DNA from: Liolophura sinensis
Lineage: Eukaryota > Mollusca > Polyplacophora > Chitonida > Chitonidae
Reading direction: 5' to 3'
DNA length: 64,000 nucleotides
Assembly: GCF_032854445.1 (NCBI RefSeq)
Contig: NC_088295.1
Location: 95,969,805-96,033,804 of the forward strand
Below the pieces are notes generated by a model. The model ran no database searches and was not told where the DNA came from. It was given only the letters and a program-made list of their open reading frames with translations. A program made the position numbers and the translations under genes. Shown one piece after another: positions 45,672-57,690 of the stretch (positions are counted from its first letter, which is position 1; each line of letters opens with the position of its first letter).

Positions 45672-46345
45672 TCTCCAATAAACATTTCAGTATTAACACC
45701 ACTCTAACAGATCACATTGTCCATAAACATTTCAGTATTAACACCACTCTAACAGCTCACATCGCCCATAAACATTTCAGTATTAACACCACTCTAACAG
45801 CTCACATCGCCCATAACATTTCAGTATTAACACCACTTTAACAGATCACTTCACCCAAAAAACATTTCAGTATTAACACCACTCTAACAGCTTACATCAC
45901 CCATAACATTTCAGTATTAACACCACTCTAACAGCTCACATCGCCCATAAACATTTCAGTATTAACACCACTCTAACAGCTCACATCGCCCATAAACATT
46001 TCAGTATTAACACCACTCTAACAGCTCACATCGCCCTTAAACATTTCAGTATTAACACCACTCTAACAGCTCACATTGCCCATAAACATTTCAGTATTAA
46101 CACCACTTTAACAGATCACTTCACCCAAAAAACATTTCAGTATTAACACCACTCTAACAGCTCACATTGCCCATAAACATTTCAGTATTAACACCACTCT
46201 AACAGCTCACATCGCCCATAAACATTTCAGTATTAACACCAATCTAACAGCTCACATCGCCCATAAGCATTTCAGTATTAACACCACTCTAACAGCTCAC
46301 ATCGTCCATAAACATTTCAGTATTAACACCAGTCAAACAGACCGG
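45672..46345. repeat. 45-bp minisatellite (unrelated unit), 15 copies
   Basis: The unit contains aaacatttcagtattaacac, then cactctaacagctcacatcg. Copies are very alike. One variant (gatcacttcacccaaaa) occurs twice. Confidence 0.97.
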
Positions 46346-47240
46346 TACAGACAAGAACATGTAGCTATAAAATGGGCCCATTGAAGTTATTTTTCAATTG
46401 ACCACCACTCACAGGAGGAAATTAACATTTTTCTTCAGCTGAAATTTGTTTTTTTCTTTTGTTTCTACTGACCGGTTGAGGTATCAAAATAGACTATATT
46501 TGTACTTTACCATCCATCTATTAAAGTACATGTAATTATCACTGCCTATATGAACTTAATTTAAGCTGAACTCCTGTCTAATATTGCATAGTGATAATCA
46601 GTGCACATTGCAGTTATGCCTGGCACAGACTGTGTCCAGTGAAGTGTGAAGACCTGCCCAAAAAACTTACAACCTAGAGCGTCCATCTATACTGACTAAA
46701 ACTCAAATCATATGCGATTAGTCTTGAAATCACTTTCAAACTATATTTCAGTCGTGAATCAAATTAAAATGGTCATCTGTTATTTACTTACAAATATGTG
46801 TGTCACTGACTCAATCTGTGAAAGGAAATTTCAGAAATGATGTAGGCTGAAAGGTACAAAAAATATTTGAAATGTTTTTAATTATTTAAAATCATTTAAC
46901 ATCTTACATGTACATATAGGCTTTACTAGAAGCTAATATATGGCATCTTAATGAATGTTCTTTGCATTATTTAAATTCTCTTGAAAAAAAAGAGATGATG
47001 AGATCCATAAATAGTGTATAACCCGAATTGCTTTCTTAAAGTGAAAGACAGCACCTGCGTAATGTGATTTCTACCTCAGATTTGTGTGTGTACAGTAAAC
47101 TTGAGAAGTGTAGGACTGTCCAGTGTTAGGTGTGACTAAGTAGGTACACTACCACAGTTCAGTATGTGTACAGGAAACCTGCAAAGTGTAGGACTCTCCA
47201 ATATTAGGTGACGAAGAATATTACTATTCTGTTTATACAG
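46346..47240. other. Sequence upstream of the SC5D start exon
   Basis: AT-rich. It ends in ttactattctgtttatacag, a plausible splice acceptor directly before the exon with the SC5D start codon, so at least one 5' noncoding exon probably lies further upstream. I could not identify it. Confidence 0.5.
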
Positions 47241-47467
47241 GTGCAAACCAGAACACGATGGATGTGGTTTTGAACTTGGCAGATTACTATGTGCTCACAC
47301 CGTATGTGTACCCGGATGATTGGCGGGAAGATGACCGCACGCGACAGCTCCTCAGCCTGCTGGTTATCGCCAATGTAGGAGGCTTCCTCATTTACCTGAT
47401 CACAGCCGTATTGAGCTACTACCTCATCTATGACCATCGCTTCAAGAAACATGTGCATTTTCTAGAG
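47241..47467 (+). CDS. SC5D: SC5D exon with start codon
   Basis: Acceptor tttatacag, then 17 bases of 5' UTR (gtgcaaaccagaacacg), then ATG at 47258. It codes residues 1-70 and ends at CTAGAG|GTAAGA, a strong donor in phase 0. An acceptor so close before the ATG implies an upstream noncoding exon. Confidence 0.9.
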
Positions 47468-50400
47468 GTAAGAGTGACAAAAACACAGCATGTGTTCATG
47501 GCAAGCTTTATGAAACAATTTTTGACATGACATTTTTCAGACAGAAAGAAGTAGTCTTTCAGATGACCAGCTGCAGTAATTGATGAGGAGTTTTGTCTGT
47601 TATTGCAGATAGGATTCCCTCAGATGATGGAGGATGGTCAGTATAGAGATGCTCTTCCTGTTGTACTGTATTTACATGTATTTTCTCTGATGAGAAGTGT
47701 ACTGTATTTACATGTATTTTCTCTGATGAGAAGTGTACTGTATTTACATGTATTTTCTCTGATGAGAAGTGTACTGTATTTACATGTATTTTCTCTGATG
47801 AGAAGTGTACTGTATTTACATGTATTTTCTCTGATGAGTGTACTGTATTTACATGTATTTTCTCTGATGAGTGTACTGTATTTACATGTTTTTTCTCTGA
47901 TGAGAAGTGCACTGTATTTACATGTATTTTCTCTGATGAAAAGTGCACTGTATTTACATGTATTTTCTCTGATGAGAAGTGTACTGTATTTACATGTATT
48001 TTCCCTGATGAGAAGTGTACTGTATTTTGTAATGTTGATCACGACTATGTTACTGTATTTACATGTATTTTCTCTGATGAGAAGTGTACTGTATTTACAT
48101 GTATTTTCCCTGATGAGAAGTGTACTGTATTTTGTAATGTTGATCACGACTATGTTACTGTATTTACATGTATTTTCTCTGATGAGAAGTGTACTGTATT
48201 TACATGTATTTTCTCTGATGAGAAGTGTACTGTATTTACATGTATTTTCTCTGATGAGTGTACTGTATTTACATGTATTTTCCCTGATGAGAAGTGTACT
48301 GTATTTTGAAATATTGATCATGACTATGTTACTAATTTCACATGATTCTGAGAACTATCTTAAAAATGTGTGTTAAAGTTTGTATCTAGGATGATGTGGT
48401 ATGTGTGTTCTTTGATGACAGTTTATTTGCCTTTGAAAATGCATGTTGTTAGGGGAAATGTAGTAGGTATCAGCACATTGCTGTTTCTGTTGTGTTTGTG
48501 GTCACCTAGACAGATCTGGCTGCTGTCATGTACTCCAGAGAAATATCCATGGGGACATCCTGGTTTGAGTTAGGGCTATTTTTTATGGGCCATTCATAGC
48601 TATTTTGTAACTGGGCATCAACCTCCACCCCCTTCCCTTCCCACTCTCTCTTTGACCCACACTCCCCCTTCAGGCCACAACACCTTACCCACCCCCTTCC
48701 CCACAACTCTCCCCCCACATCCCCCACAACCCTCTCCCCCCTACTCCCCCTACCCCCTCCACTAATAACAGTCTATATGCACAATATCTCAACTCAGACT
48801 GGTTCAGAACCATGATCTAGCAGTGATCAAACACTCTCTAGAGGACTGTTTTTGCCCCTATCGGAGCATGGAGATTTGTTTGTGCTGATGAAGTGATAGT
48901 TAAATTTGCAGGGATGTGAAAAGGGCACGTGATAAAGGCAGAGCGTATGAAGGATACCAAAGGTTAGAAAAGATGTGGACCAAATGTCAGGCTGCTTATA
49001 AGCCACCACAGCCAGATCTGCTGATTTCATTATACCTGACTGTGTTATACCATGGAATTCACCAGATTATCAGCACCCTATATTATCTGTAAAGTATCAT
49101 TCCTACACACCCCACATTGCCCGTACCATTACTACACACCCCACATTGCCTGTATCATTCCTACACACCCCAGGTTGCCTTTATCATTACTACACACCCC
49201 ACATTGCCTGTATCATTCCTACGCACCCCACATTGCCTGTATCATTACTACACACCCCACATGGCCCATACCATTCCTACACACCCCACATTAACTGTAT
49301 CATTACTACACACCCCACATTGCCTGTATCATTACTACACACCTCGCATTGCCTGTATCATTCCTACACATCCCACATTGCCCGTATCATTACTACACAC
49401 CCCACATTGCCTGTATCATTCCCACACACCCAACATTGCCCATATCATCCCTACACACCCCACATTGCCTGTATTATTCCTACACACCCCACATTGCCTG
49501 TATCATTCCTACTCACCCCACATTACCTGTATCATTCCTACACACCCCAGGTTGCCTGTATCATTACTACACACCCCAGGTTGCCTGTATCGCTCCTACA
49601 CACCCCACATTGCCTGTATCAATACTACACACCCCACGTTCCCTGTATCATTACTACACACCCCAGGTTGCCTGTGTCACCTCTACACATCCCACATTGC
49701 CTGTATCATTCCTACACACCCCACATTGCCTGTATCATTACTACACACCCCACGTTCCCTGTATCATTACTACACATCCCACATTGCCTGTATCATTCGT
49801 ACACACCCCACAAAACCTGTATCACTCCTACACACCCCACATTGCCTGTATCAATACTACACATCCCACATTGCCTGTATCATTACTACACACTGCAGAT
49901 TGCCTGTATCATTACCACACATCCCACATTGCCTGTACCATTCCTACACTCCACATTGCATGTATCATTCCTACACACTCCACATTGCCTGTATCATTCC
50001 TACACACCCCACATTGCCTGTATCAATAATACACACCCCACATTGCCTGTATCAATACTACAAATCCCACATTGCCTGTATCATTACTACACACTCCAGA
50101 TTGCCTGTATCATTACCACACACCCCACATTGCCTGTACCATTCCTACACTCCACATTGCATGTATCATTCCTACACACTCCACATTGCCTGTATCATTA
50201 CTACACACCCCACATTGCCTGTATCAATACTACACACCCCACATTGCCTGTACCATTCCTACAGTCCACATTGCATGTATCATTACTACACACTCCACAT
50301 TGCCTGTATCATTACTACACACCCCACATTGCCTGTATCATTACTACACACCCCACATTGCCTGTATCATTACTACACATCCCACATTGCCTGTATCATA

Positions 50401-53400
50401 ACTACACACTCCACATTACCTGTATCATTACTACACACCCCACATTGCCTGTATCATTACTACACACCCCACATTGCCTGTATCATTACTACACACCCCA
50501 CATTGCCTGTATCATTACTACATACCCCAGGTTGCCTGTGTCACCTCTACACATCCCACATTGCCTGTATCAATACTACACACCCCACATTGCCTGTATC
50601 ATTACTACACACCCCAGGTTGACTGTATCACTCCTACACACCCCACATTGCCTGTATCATTACTACACACCCCACATTGCCTGTACCATTCCTACACTCC
50701 ACATTGCATGTATCATTACTACACACCCCACATTGCCTGTATCATTACTACACACCCTATTTTGCCTGTATCATTACTACACACCCCACATTGCCTGTAT
50801 CATTACTACACACTCCACATTACCTATATCATTACTACACACCCCACATTGCCTGTATCATTCCTACACACCCCAGCTTGCCTGTATCATTACTACACAC
50901 CCCACATTGCCTGTACCATTCCTACACTCCACATTGCCTGTATTATTACTACACACCCCAAATTGCCTGTATCATTACCACACACCCCACATTGCCTGTA
51001 TCATTACTACACATCCCACATTGCCTGTATCAATACTACACACCCGACATTGCCTGTATCATTCCTACACACCCCAGGTTGACTGTATCACTCCTACACA
51101 CCCCACATTGCCTGTATCATTACTACACACTCCAAATTGCCTGTATCATTACTACACACCCCAGGTTGCCTGTATCACTCCTACACATCCCACATTGCCT
51201 GTACCATTCCTACACTCCACATTGCCTGTATCATTACTACACACCCCACATTGCCTGTATCATTACTACACATCCCACATTGCCTGTATCATTACTACAC
51301 ACCCCACATTGCTTGTATCATTACTACACACTCCACATTGCCTGTATCATTACTACATACCCCACATTTCCTGAATCATTACTACACACCCCACATTGCC
51401 TGTATCATTACTACACATCCCAGGTTGCCTGTATCATTGCTACACACCCCACATTGCCTGTATCATTACTACACATCCCACATTGCCTGTATCAATACTA
51501 CACACCCGACATTGCCTGTATCATTCCTACACACCCCAGGTTGACTGTATCACTCCTACACACCCCACATTGCCTGTATCATTACTACACACTCCAAATT
51601 GCCTGTATCATTACTACACACCCCAGGTTGCCTGTATCACTCCTACACATCCCACATTGCCTGTACCATTCCTACACTCCACATTGCCTGTATCATTACT
51701 ACACACCCCACATTGCCTGTGTCATTACTACACACCCCACATTGCCTGTATCATTACTACACATCCCACATTGCCTGTATCATTACTACACACCCCACAT
51801 TGCTTGTATCATTACTACACACTCCACATTGCCTGTATCATTACTACATACCCCACATTTCCTGAATCATTACTACACACCCCACATTGCCTGTATCATT
51901 ACTACACATCCCAGGTTGCCTGTATCATTGCTACACACCCCACATTGCCTGTATCATTACTACACACCCCACATTGCCTGTACCATTCCTACACTCCACA
52001 TTGCCTGTATCATTACTACACACCCTATTTTGCCTGTATCATTACTACACACCCTATTTTGCCTGTATCATTGCTACACATCCCACATTGCCTGTATCAT
52101 TCCCACACACCCAACATTGCCCGTATCATTCCTACACTCCAGATTGCCTGTATCATTACTACACCTCCCACATTGCCTGTACCATTCCTACACCCCCACA
52201 TTTCCTGTATCATTACTACACACCCCACATTGCCTGTATCATAACTTCACACCCCACATTGCCTGTATCATTACTTCACACCCCACATTGCCTGTATCAC
52301 TACTACACCCCGACATTGCCTGTATCATTACTACACACCCCACATTGCCTGTATCATTCTTACATACCCCACATTGCCTGTATCACTCCTACACACCCCA
52401 CATTGCCTGTATCATTACTACATACCCCACATTGCCTGTATCATTCCTACACACCCCACATTGCCTGTATCATTACTACACACCCCAGGTTGCCTGTATC
52501 TCTCCTACACATCCCACATTGCCTGTATTATTCGTACACACCCCACATTGCCTGTATCACTCCTACACACCTCACATTGCCTGCATCATTACTACACATC
52601 CCACATTGCCTGTAGCATTCCTACACACTCCACATTGCCTGTAGCATTCCTACACACCTGACATTATTTTTATCAAGATGGTCTTCGTGTTATATGAATG
52701 TCAAAATTACAATAATATAATATAAAAATATCTCTGAGGGAAAAAGTGTTTGATGAAATTTTTTTTAATGACGTTTTTGTGTATATGTTTTTAAACCCCA
52801 AACATACATACATTAATATGTAGTTTTGTACATTTGTTTTGGCAGAACCAAGTGCAGCGTGAGATTCTCTGTGCGGTGAACAGCTTACCTTTAATGAGTA
52901 TCCCTACCACAGCCATGTTCTACTTGGAGGTGAGAGGTTACTCTAAGCTTTATGACAATGTGCAGGACACAGAGGCAGGTAAGAACTAGATACAGAACAT
53001 TCCCCCCATGTATATAACCGTATAACCACTTTAAATTATAACCTACCAAAGTTTGGAACAGAAAAGTTAGTGGGCAGTTTTGGGCTATAGAAAATGCATA
53101 TATACATATTCCAGGAAAAGTATGACACAGAATAGTTAGTGGGCAGTTTTGGGCTATAGAATACATATTCTGAGAAAAGTATGGGACAGAATAGTTAGTG
53201 GGCAGTTTTGGGCTATAGAAAATGCATACATACATATTCCAGGAAAAGTATGGGACAGTTAGTGGGCAGCTTTGGGCTATAGAAAATGCATATATACATA
53301 TTCCAGGAAAAGTATGACACAGAATAGTTAGTGGGCAGTTTTGGGCTATAGAATACATATTCTGAGAAAAGTATGGGACAGAATAGTTAGTGGGCAGTTT

Positions 53401-55588
53401 TGGGCTATAGAAAATGCATACATACATATTCCAGGAAAAGTATGGGACAGTTAGTGGGCAGCTTTGGGCTATAGAAAATGCATATATACATATTCCAGGA
53501 AAAGTATGGGACAGAATAGTTAGTGGGCAGTTTTGGGCTATAGAAAATGCATATATACATATTCCAGGAAAAGTATGGGACAGTTAGTGGGCAGTTTTGG
53601 GCTATAGAAAATGCATATATACATATTCCGGGAAAAGTATGGGACAGTTAGTGGGCAGCTTTGGGCTATAGAAAATGCATATATACATATTCCAGGAAAA
53701 GTATGGGACAGTTAGTGGGCAGCTTTGGGCTATAGAAAATGCATATATACATATTCCAGGAAAAGTATGGGACAGTTAGTGGGCAGTTTTGGGCTATAGA
53801 AAATGCATATATACATATTCCAGGAAAAGTATGGGACAGTTAGTGGGCAGCTTTGGGCTATAGAAAATGCATATATACATATTCCGGGAAAAGTATGGGA
53901 CAGAATAGTTTCATTATGTATAAGTAAGTAAGATTTTTCTCAGGTGGAGAAATAAAAGATTAAAAAAACAGATAAGCCCTCTCAACTTTCTACATCTTTG
54001 CATTCTGACTGCAATTTCGAACGTCTTGTTCTTACCTAGGAAGGAAGTATAACAGTTCATCAGGCTTTGTATGTTTCCAGGGAGTAAATGGTCACTGGGA
54101 AAACAAATTGGGACATGCCCAAGCATTGTGAACAGCTATACAGAGAGAGAGAGAGAGATCATTAAGGATAATAATGCTAATCATTATAAGCTAGAGAAGG
54201 TAGTAAGCCATTTTAGCATCTTCCCCTACTTCCTGAGGTAAATGATTCAGGAAATCTAAATCATTCCTAACAAAAGCTTTTAATGTGATCTAGAAATAGT
54301 GTAAGTAATATATCCGTAAGATGGCCAAATCTTTGGGTTGATGAAGACGGACCACCAAGGATGAGTCTGAATTTTATATCACTGGGATTTGGTTGAGTAA
54401 TGTATTCCGATTTTTGACTTTCAATAGCATCTCTGATTTGCTCAGATGAAGGAAGTTTTGACAAACCATTGCTGGTTTGGTATTCGAACTTGGATAAATA
54501 ATCCCATTCTTTTTTTATGAGGAAGTGTTTGTGTTTACGAACTAATTTAAGAAGGTCTGATAAAATGTGATTATTGACATTACTTGAAATTTTCTGTAAG
54601 TCTCCTTATCATTGAGCCTTCTAGAATTTTACCTTTAGTGTAACTCCTTTCCATAACAACTACAGCTTTACCCTTATCTGCTTCTTTCATGATGATATCC
54701 ATACCCGAGTGCATGACAGTGATACATTTTGATCGCAAGTTTTTATATGGCAAACAAAGTCACACTATATGTAATTCCAGTTAGCAAATATTTAACGCCA
54801 TGGTTTTTTAATGGTCGAAGATGTTTTGTTGGTTAGTTAAGACGATGGGGCCTTCATCCAGCAGGTTTTTGTCTGCGTGGCTTTTGTCATAGATTCATAT
54901 ATATATATATATATATATATGCGAGGAAATGTATGGGTCAGAATATTGTGCAGTTTTGAGTACATCTGTGAACAAAAATGTCTTTCAGTGAAATGAAAAT
55001 GAACTTCATCAAGTTAAGAAACTGTATGTCATCATTTTCAACTGTATCTTTGCAGGATGGTATGGTGTTGTGGGGAGCGTATTTGCCTTCATCCTCTTCA
55101 CAGATTTTTGTGTGTACTGGATCCATCGCTTCCTTCACCACAAAATGGTTTACAAGCATCTTCATAAGACCCATCACAAGTGGAAAATCCCTACGCCATT
55201 TGCAAGCCATGCCTTCCACCCAATTGACGGATTCTTGCAGAGCTTCCCATACCATCTCTACCCCTTCATCTTTCCTCTTCACAAGTTTACATACTTGGGT
55301 CTCTTTATTTTTGTCAATATTTGGTCGGTTTCCATCCATGACGGAGATTATCGGGTTCCTGATTTTCTCAAACCTGTGATAAATGGCTCGGCCCATCACA
55401 CTGATCACCATACGCAGTACAACTACAACTACGGCATGTACTTTACGTTCTGGGACCGTATCGGGGGGTCATTTAGGATTCCTAGCTCTTTCACAGGTTG
55501 TGGACCACTGGATGACGTCAAAAAGAAAGAAATGGAGGCTGATAGCAAGAACTTCCGTGCAGGCAAAAGTGGCAAGAAACTCAATTAA
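47258..55588 (+). CDS. SC5D: Lathosterol oxidase (sterol C5-desaturase), complete coding region in three exons
   Basis: SC5D is an ER membrane di-iron enzyme that introduces the C5-C6 double bond of sterols, turning lathosterol into 7-dehydrocholesterol in late cholesterol synthesis. Exons 47258-47467, 52846-52978 and 55056-55588 join in phase to 291 residues (human about 299). The N-terminus MDVVLNLADYYVLTPYVYP closely follows vertebrate SC5D. Hydrophobic segments lie at about residues 32-56, 80-100 and 117-137, with another near 180-207. The histidine boxes of the fatty acid hydroxylase superfamily are intact: H138-x3-H142-H143, H151-x2-H154-H155 and the HHTDHH cluster at 228-233. The stretches WKIPTPFASHAFHPIDGFLQ and VNIWSVSIHDGD are nearly the same as in the vertebrate enzyme. 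The lysine-rich C-terminus (KSGKKLN) could act in ER retention. No frameshift or missing catalytic residue is seen. Introns of 5.4 and 2.1 kb are filled with repeats. Confidence 0.95.
47662..48310. repeat. 36-bp minisatellite in SC5D intron 1, about 18 copies
   Basis: The unit contains tactgtatttacatgtattt, then tctctgatgagaagtg. Three units lack five bases (agaag). Three places hold a different insert (tttgtaatgttgatcacgac or a close variant), spaced regularly, which hints at multi-unit duplication. Confidence 0.96.
48311..49094. other. SC5D intron 1 spacer with a pyrimidine-rich tract
   Basis: Single-copy sequence. Positions about 48605-48765 are almost purely C and T/A with many runs of four or more C (G on the minus strand). 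No exon is supported here. Confidence 0.65.
49095..52662. repeat. 29-bp minisatellite in SC5D intron 1, about 123 copies
   Basis: The unit contains cacattgcctgtatcattac, then tacacaccc. Twenty-nine is not a multiple of three and the plus strand has no stop in any frame, so three overlapping frames of 500-742 codons appear, all spelling the same cyclic peptide. Multi-unit duplication is visible: a set of variant units at about 51041 recurs at about 51503. The whole array is spliced out with intron 1. Confidence 0.98.
52846..52978 (+). CDS. SC5D: SC5D exon 2
   Basis: 133 bp with acceptor tttggcag and donor GCAG|GTAAGA. It codes residues 71-114 (NQVQREILCAVNSLP to VQDTEA) plus the first base of Gly115. 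VRGYSKLYD matches the conserved RGYSKLHD of vertebrate SC5D. Confidence 0.93.
53058..53910. repeat. 64-bp minisatellite in SC5D intron 2, about 13 copies
   Basis: The unit contains ttagtgggcagttttgggct, then atagaaaatgcatatataca and tattccaggaaaagtatggg. Some copies carry gaatag before the first block and others lack atgcata. A block of about three units near 53107-53290 is repeated next to itself. Confidence 0.96.
54110..54790 (-). pseudogene. Penelope-like retroelement reverse transcriptase fragment
   Basis: On the minus strand, across several frameshifts, I read KEADKGKAVVVMERSY (about 54705-54655) and then SKLPSSEQIRDAIESQ and IKFRLILGGPSSSTQRFGHL (54464-54300), followed by LDHIKSF and diverged sequence. 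The patterns K-x-A-D-K-G-x-x-V-V and F/Y-R-x-I-x-x-G-P-x-x-x-T are typical of Penelope-like reverse transcriptases. Catalytic motifs and the GIY-YIG endonuclease are not visible, so this is an N-terminal remnant. It lies antisense in SC5D intron 2. Confidence 0.65.
54898..54920. repeat. (AT)n microsatellite
   Basis: About 11 AT dinucleotides in SC5D intron 2. Confidence 0.95.
55056..55588 (+). CDS. SC5D: SC5D exon 3 (catalytic core and stop)
   Basis: Acceptor actgtatctttgcag, entering in phase 1 to complete Gly115 (G|GA). It codes residues 115-291 with all histidine boxes and ends in AATTAA. The whole iron-binding region is in this single exon. Confidence 0.95.
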
Positions 55589-55984
55589 GAGCAAATGAGA
55601 TCACAGAAATTACTCCTTCTGTCATTTACTTGCACAAGAAGAGAATGTGTAAGAGCTTTATAAGATGTTTTGGTAGTGCCCACCGTGCCTCAGAGTGTAA
55701 CACTGCTGATAGTGTCCACCTTGCCTCAGAGTGTAACATTCCTAATGGTGTTTGTGATGGTGTTTAGTGTTATCACTACACATATCATTCTTTCTTGGCT
55801 TCCTGGTGCCCAAATTAAATATATATTTAAACACTCATCCATGCTATTTTACATCTATTTTTGTCATGATTTTATCAGATTGAGTATCAAACAATACGCA
55901 TGTTTAAATCAAACTAGACCATCAGTGCTAATTAAATCAGTTTTATGTGGGTATTGTTAAATCAAGCCACCAACTCTATGTTAG
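55589..55984 (+). other. SC5D 3' UTR, candidate poly(A) signals
   Basis: No AATAAA lies close to the stop. ATTAAA variants occur at 55814-55819 and 55931-55936. The second is followed by a GT-rich stretch (tttatgtgggtattgtt), as expected downstream of a cleavage site. A canonical AATAAA is at 57175-57180, far downstream. A two-copy repeat with tgcctcagagtgtaaca lies at about 55676-55745. Confidence 0.4.
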
Positions 55985-55987
55985 TCT

Positions 55988-56345
55988 TTATATTTGTGCT
56001 TTATAATAGTGCCCAAGGTAACTTGGCAGAGTGACTGTAGTAGATGACCTAGACCTGTCTTTTCCCAAGTTAGCTTGGCAGAGTGACTGTAATAGATGAC
56101 CTAGACCTGTCTGTGCCTAAGTTAACTTGGCAGAGTGACTGCAGTAGATGACCTAGACCTGTCTGTGCCCAAGTTAACTTGGCAGACTCACTGTAGTAGA
56201 TGACCTAGACCTGTCTGTGCCCAAGTTAACTTGGCAGAGTGGCTGTAGTAGATGACCTAGACCTGTCTGTGCCCAAGTTAACTTGGCAGACTCACTGTAG
56301 TAGACACTGTGATCTGTGACCAAGGCTTGTCTGTGTGCATGTTAA
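55988..56345. repeat. 52-bp minisatellite, about 7 copies
   Basis: The unit contains gcccaagttaacttggcaga, then gatgacctagacctgtct. The segment agttaact is partly palindromic. Confidence 0.94.
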
Positions 56346-56477
56346 CTTGATACAAAAAATGGGGTAGTCACATTGTTGTGCCTTTATATTTATCTCTTTA
56401 TTGTATAAATTTGTAGGTGGGTCATTGCTGGTAGAGACACTGTGGTCTATGACCTAGACCTGTCTGAGTGCTTGTTG

Positions 56478-56785
56478 ACTTGGTAGAAACAATGTAGTAG
56501 ATGACTTAGGCAAGGCTGTGCACAAGTTGATTTGACAGAGAGATCGGTAGATGACTCCGGCAATGCTGTGCACAAGTTGATTTAATAGAGAGACTAGTAG
56601 ATGACTCAGGCAAGGCTGTGCACAAGTTGATTTGACAGAGAGACTGGTAGATGACTTCGGCAAGGCTGTGCACAAGTTGATTTGACAGAGAGACCGGTAG
56701 ATGACTCAGGCAAGGCTGTGCACAAGTTGATTTGACAGAGAGACTGGTAGATGACTCAGGCAAGGCTGTGCACAAGTTGGGCCTT
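56478..56785. repeat. 50-bp minisatellite, about 6 copies
   Basis: The unit contains caaggctgtgcacaagttga, then tttgacagagagactggtag. It shares gtagatgac and the overall word order with the preceding 52-bp array, so the two may be distant relatives. Confidence 0.94.
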
Positions 56786-56842
56786 ACTATGCATGTCCAC
56801 ACATACAAATTTATGTGTATGTAAACAGTTTTTGACAAAGTT

Positions 56843-56894
<52 letters not shown>

Positions 56895-57304
56895 TTGGTG
56901 ACAGGCGCTCTGTTGCAGTTGTTGTTATAACTATAGCAATAGATCTCAAATTAAGAAACACAAATTATTGCTGAACTCCCACAAGTTTTGGGTTTATTTT
57001 AGCTAGCTTAAAAGGTATGGAAGGTTACCTTTAATGTACTTACAATGATTGTTCCTTTGACAGATTTATTGAGTTATCTGACTGTTGGATGTATCAGTTA
57101 GAAGTTGCCTAGTGTTGTCTTCTACATTTTGTCAGTTAAGATGTTAAATTGTATTCAAAATATGTTTGTGGTGTAATAAATTTATATTAATTTATCATTT
57201 TTAGAAGCCATTATTGATATGTATTAAGTCGTTTTATCAGTTTTATAATAGTGTATGTTTACATGTGTAAATATGTATGTTTGTGATGAAGAGTAGTCAA
57301 CAGT
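56786..57304. repeat. Single-copy spacer with an (AT)n run
   Basis: (AT)n of about 22 dinucleotides at 56847-56890. The rest is AT-rich and without recognisable features except the AATAAA at 57175. Confidence 0.7.
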
Positions 57305-57690
57305 TATCGTACAGGTACACATAGGAGTGTACAGGTTCATGTAGGAATGTACAGGTTCGTGTAGGCGTGTACGGGTATACATAGAAGTGTACAGGTACAC
57401 GTAAGAGTTTACAGGTTCAGGGAGGAGTGTACAGGTTCAGGGAGGAGTGTACATGTTCAGGTAGGAGTGAACAGGTACACGTAGTAGTGTACAGGCACAC
57501 ACAGTAGTGTACAGGTTCATGTAGTAGTGTACAGGCACACACAGTAGTGTACAGGTACATGTAGTAGTGTACAGGCACACACAGTAGTGTACAGGTTCAT
57601 GTAGTAGTGTACAGGCACACACAGTAGTGTACAGGTTCATGTAGTAGTGTACAGGCACACACAGTAGTGTACAGGTTCATGTACGAGCCC
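57305..57690. repeat. 20-bp minisatellite arranged as 40-bp dimers
   Basis: Basic unit agtagtgtacaggttcatgt. From about 57480 two unit types (with gttcatgt or gcacacac) alternate regularly, giving a 40-bp dimer. To the left the units are single and diverged. Confidence 0.95.

Noticed and set aside
47603-47660. Additional SC5D exon after an acceptor-like ttattgcag at about 47600-47608
   Set aside because: The exon at 47241-47467 joins the exon at 52846 in phase 0 with unbroken similarity to vertebrate SC5D, so an exon here would insert foreign residues. The frame that follows is the 36-bp array.
49117-52661. Open frames of up to 742 codons rich in His, Tyr, Cys and Pro on the plus strand
   Set aside because: They are the 29-bp minisatellite read in three frames, all giving the same cyclic peptide, and they lie within SC5D intron 1. 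No domain, no single preferred frame.
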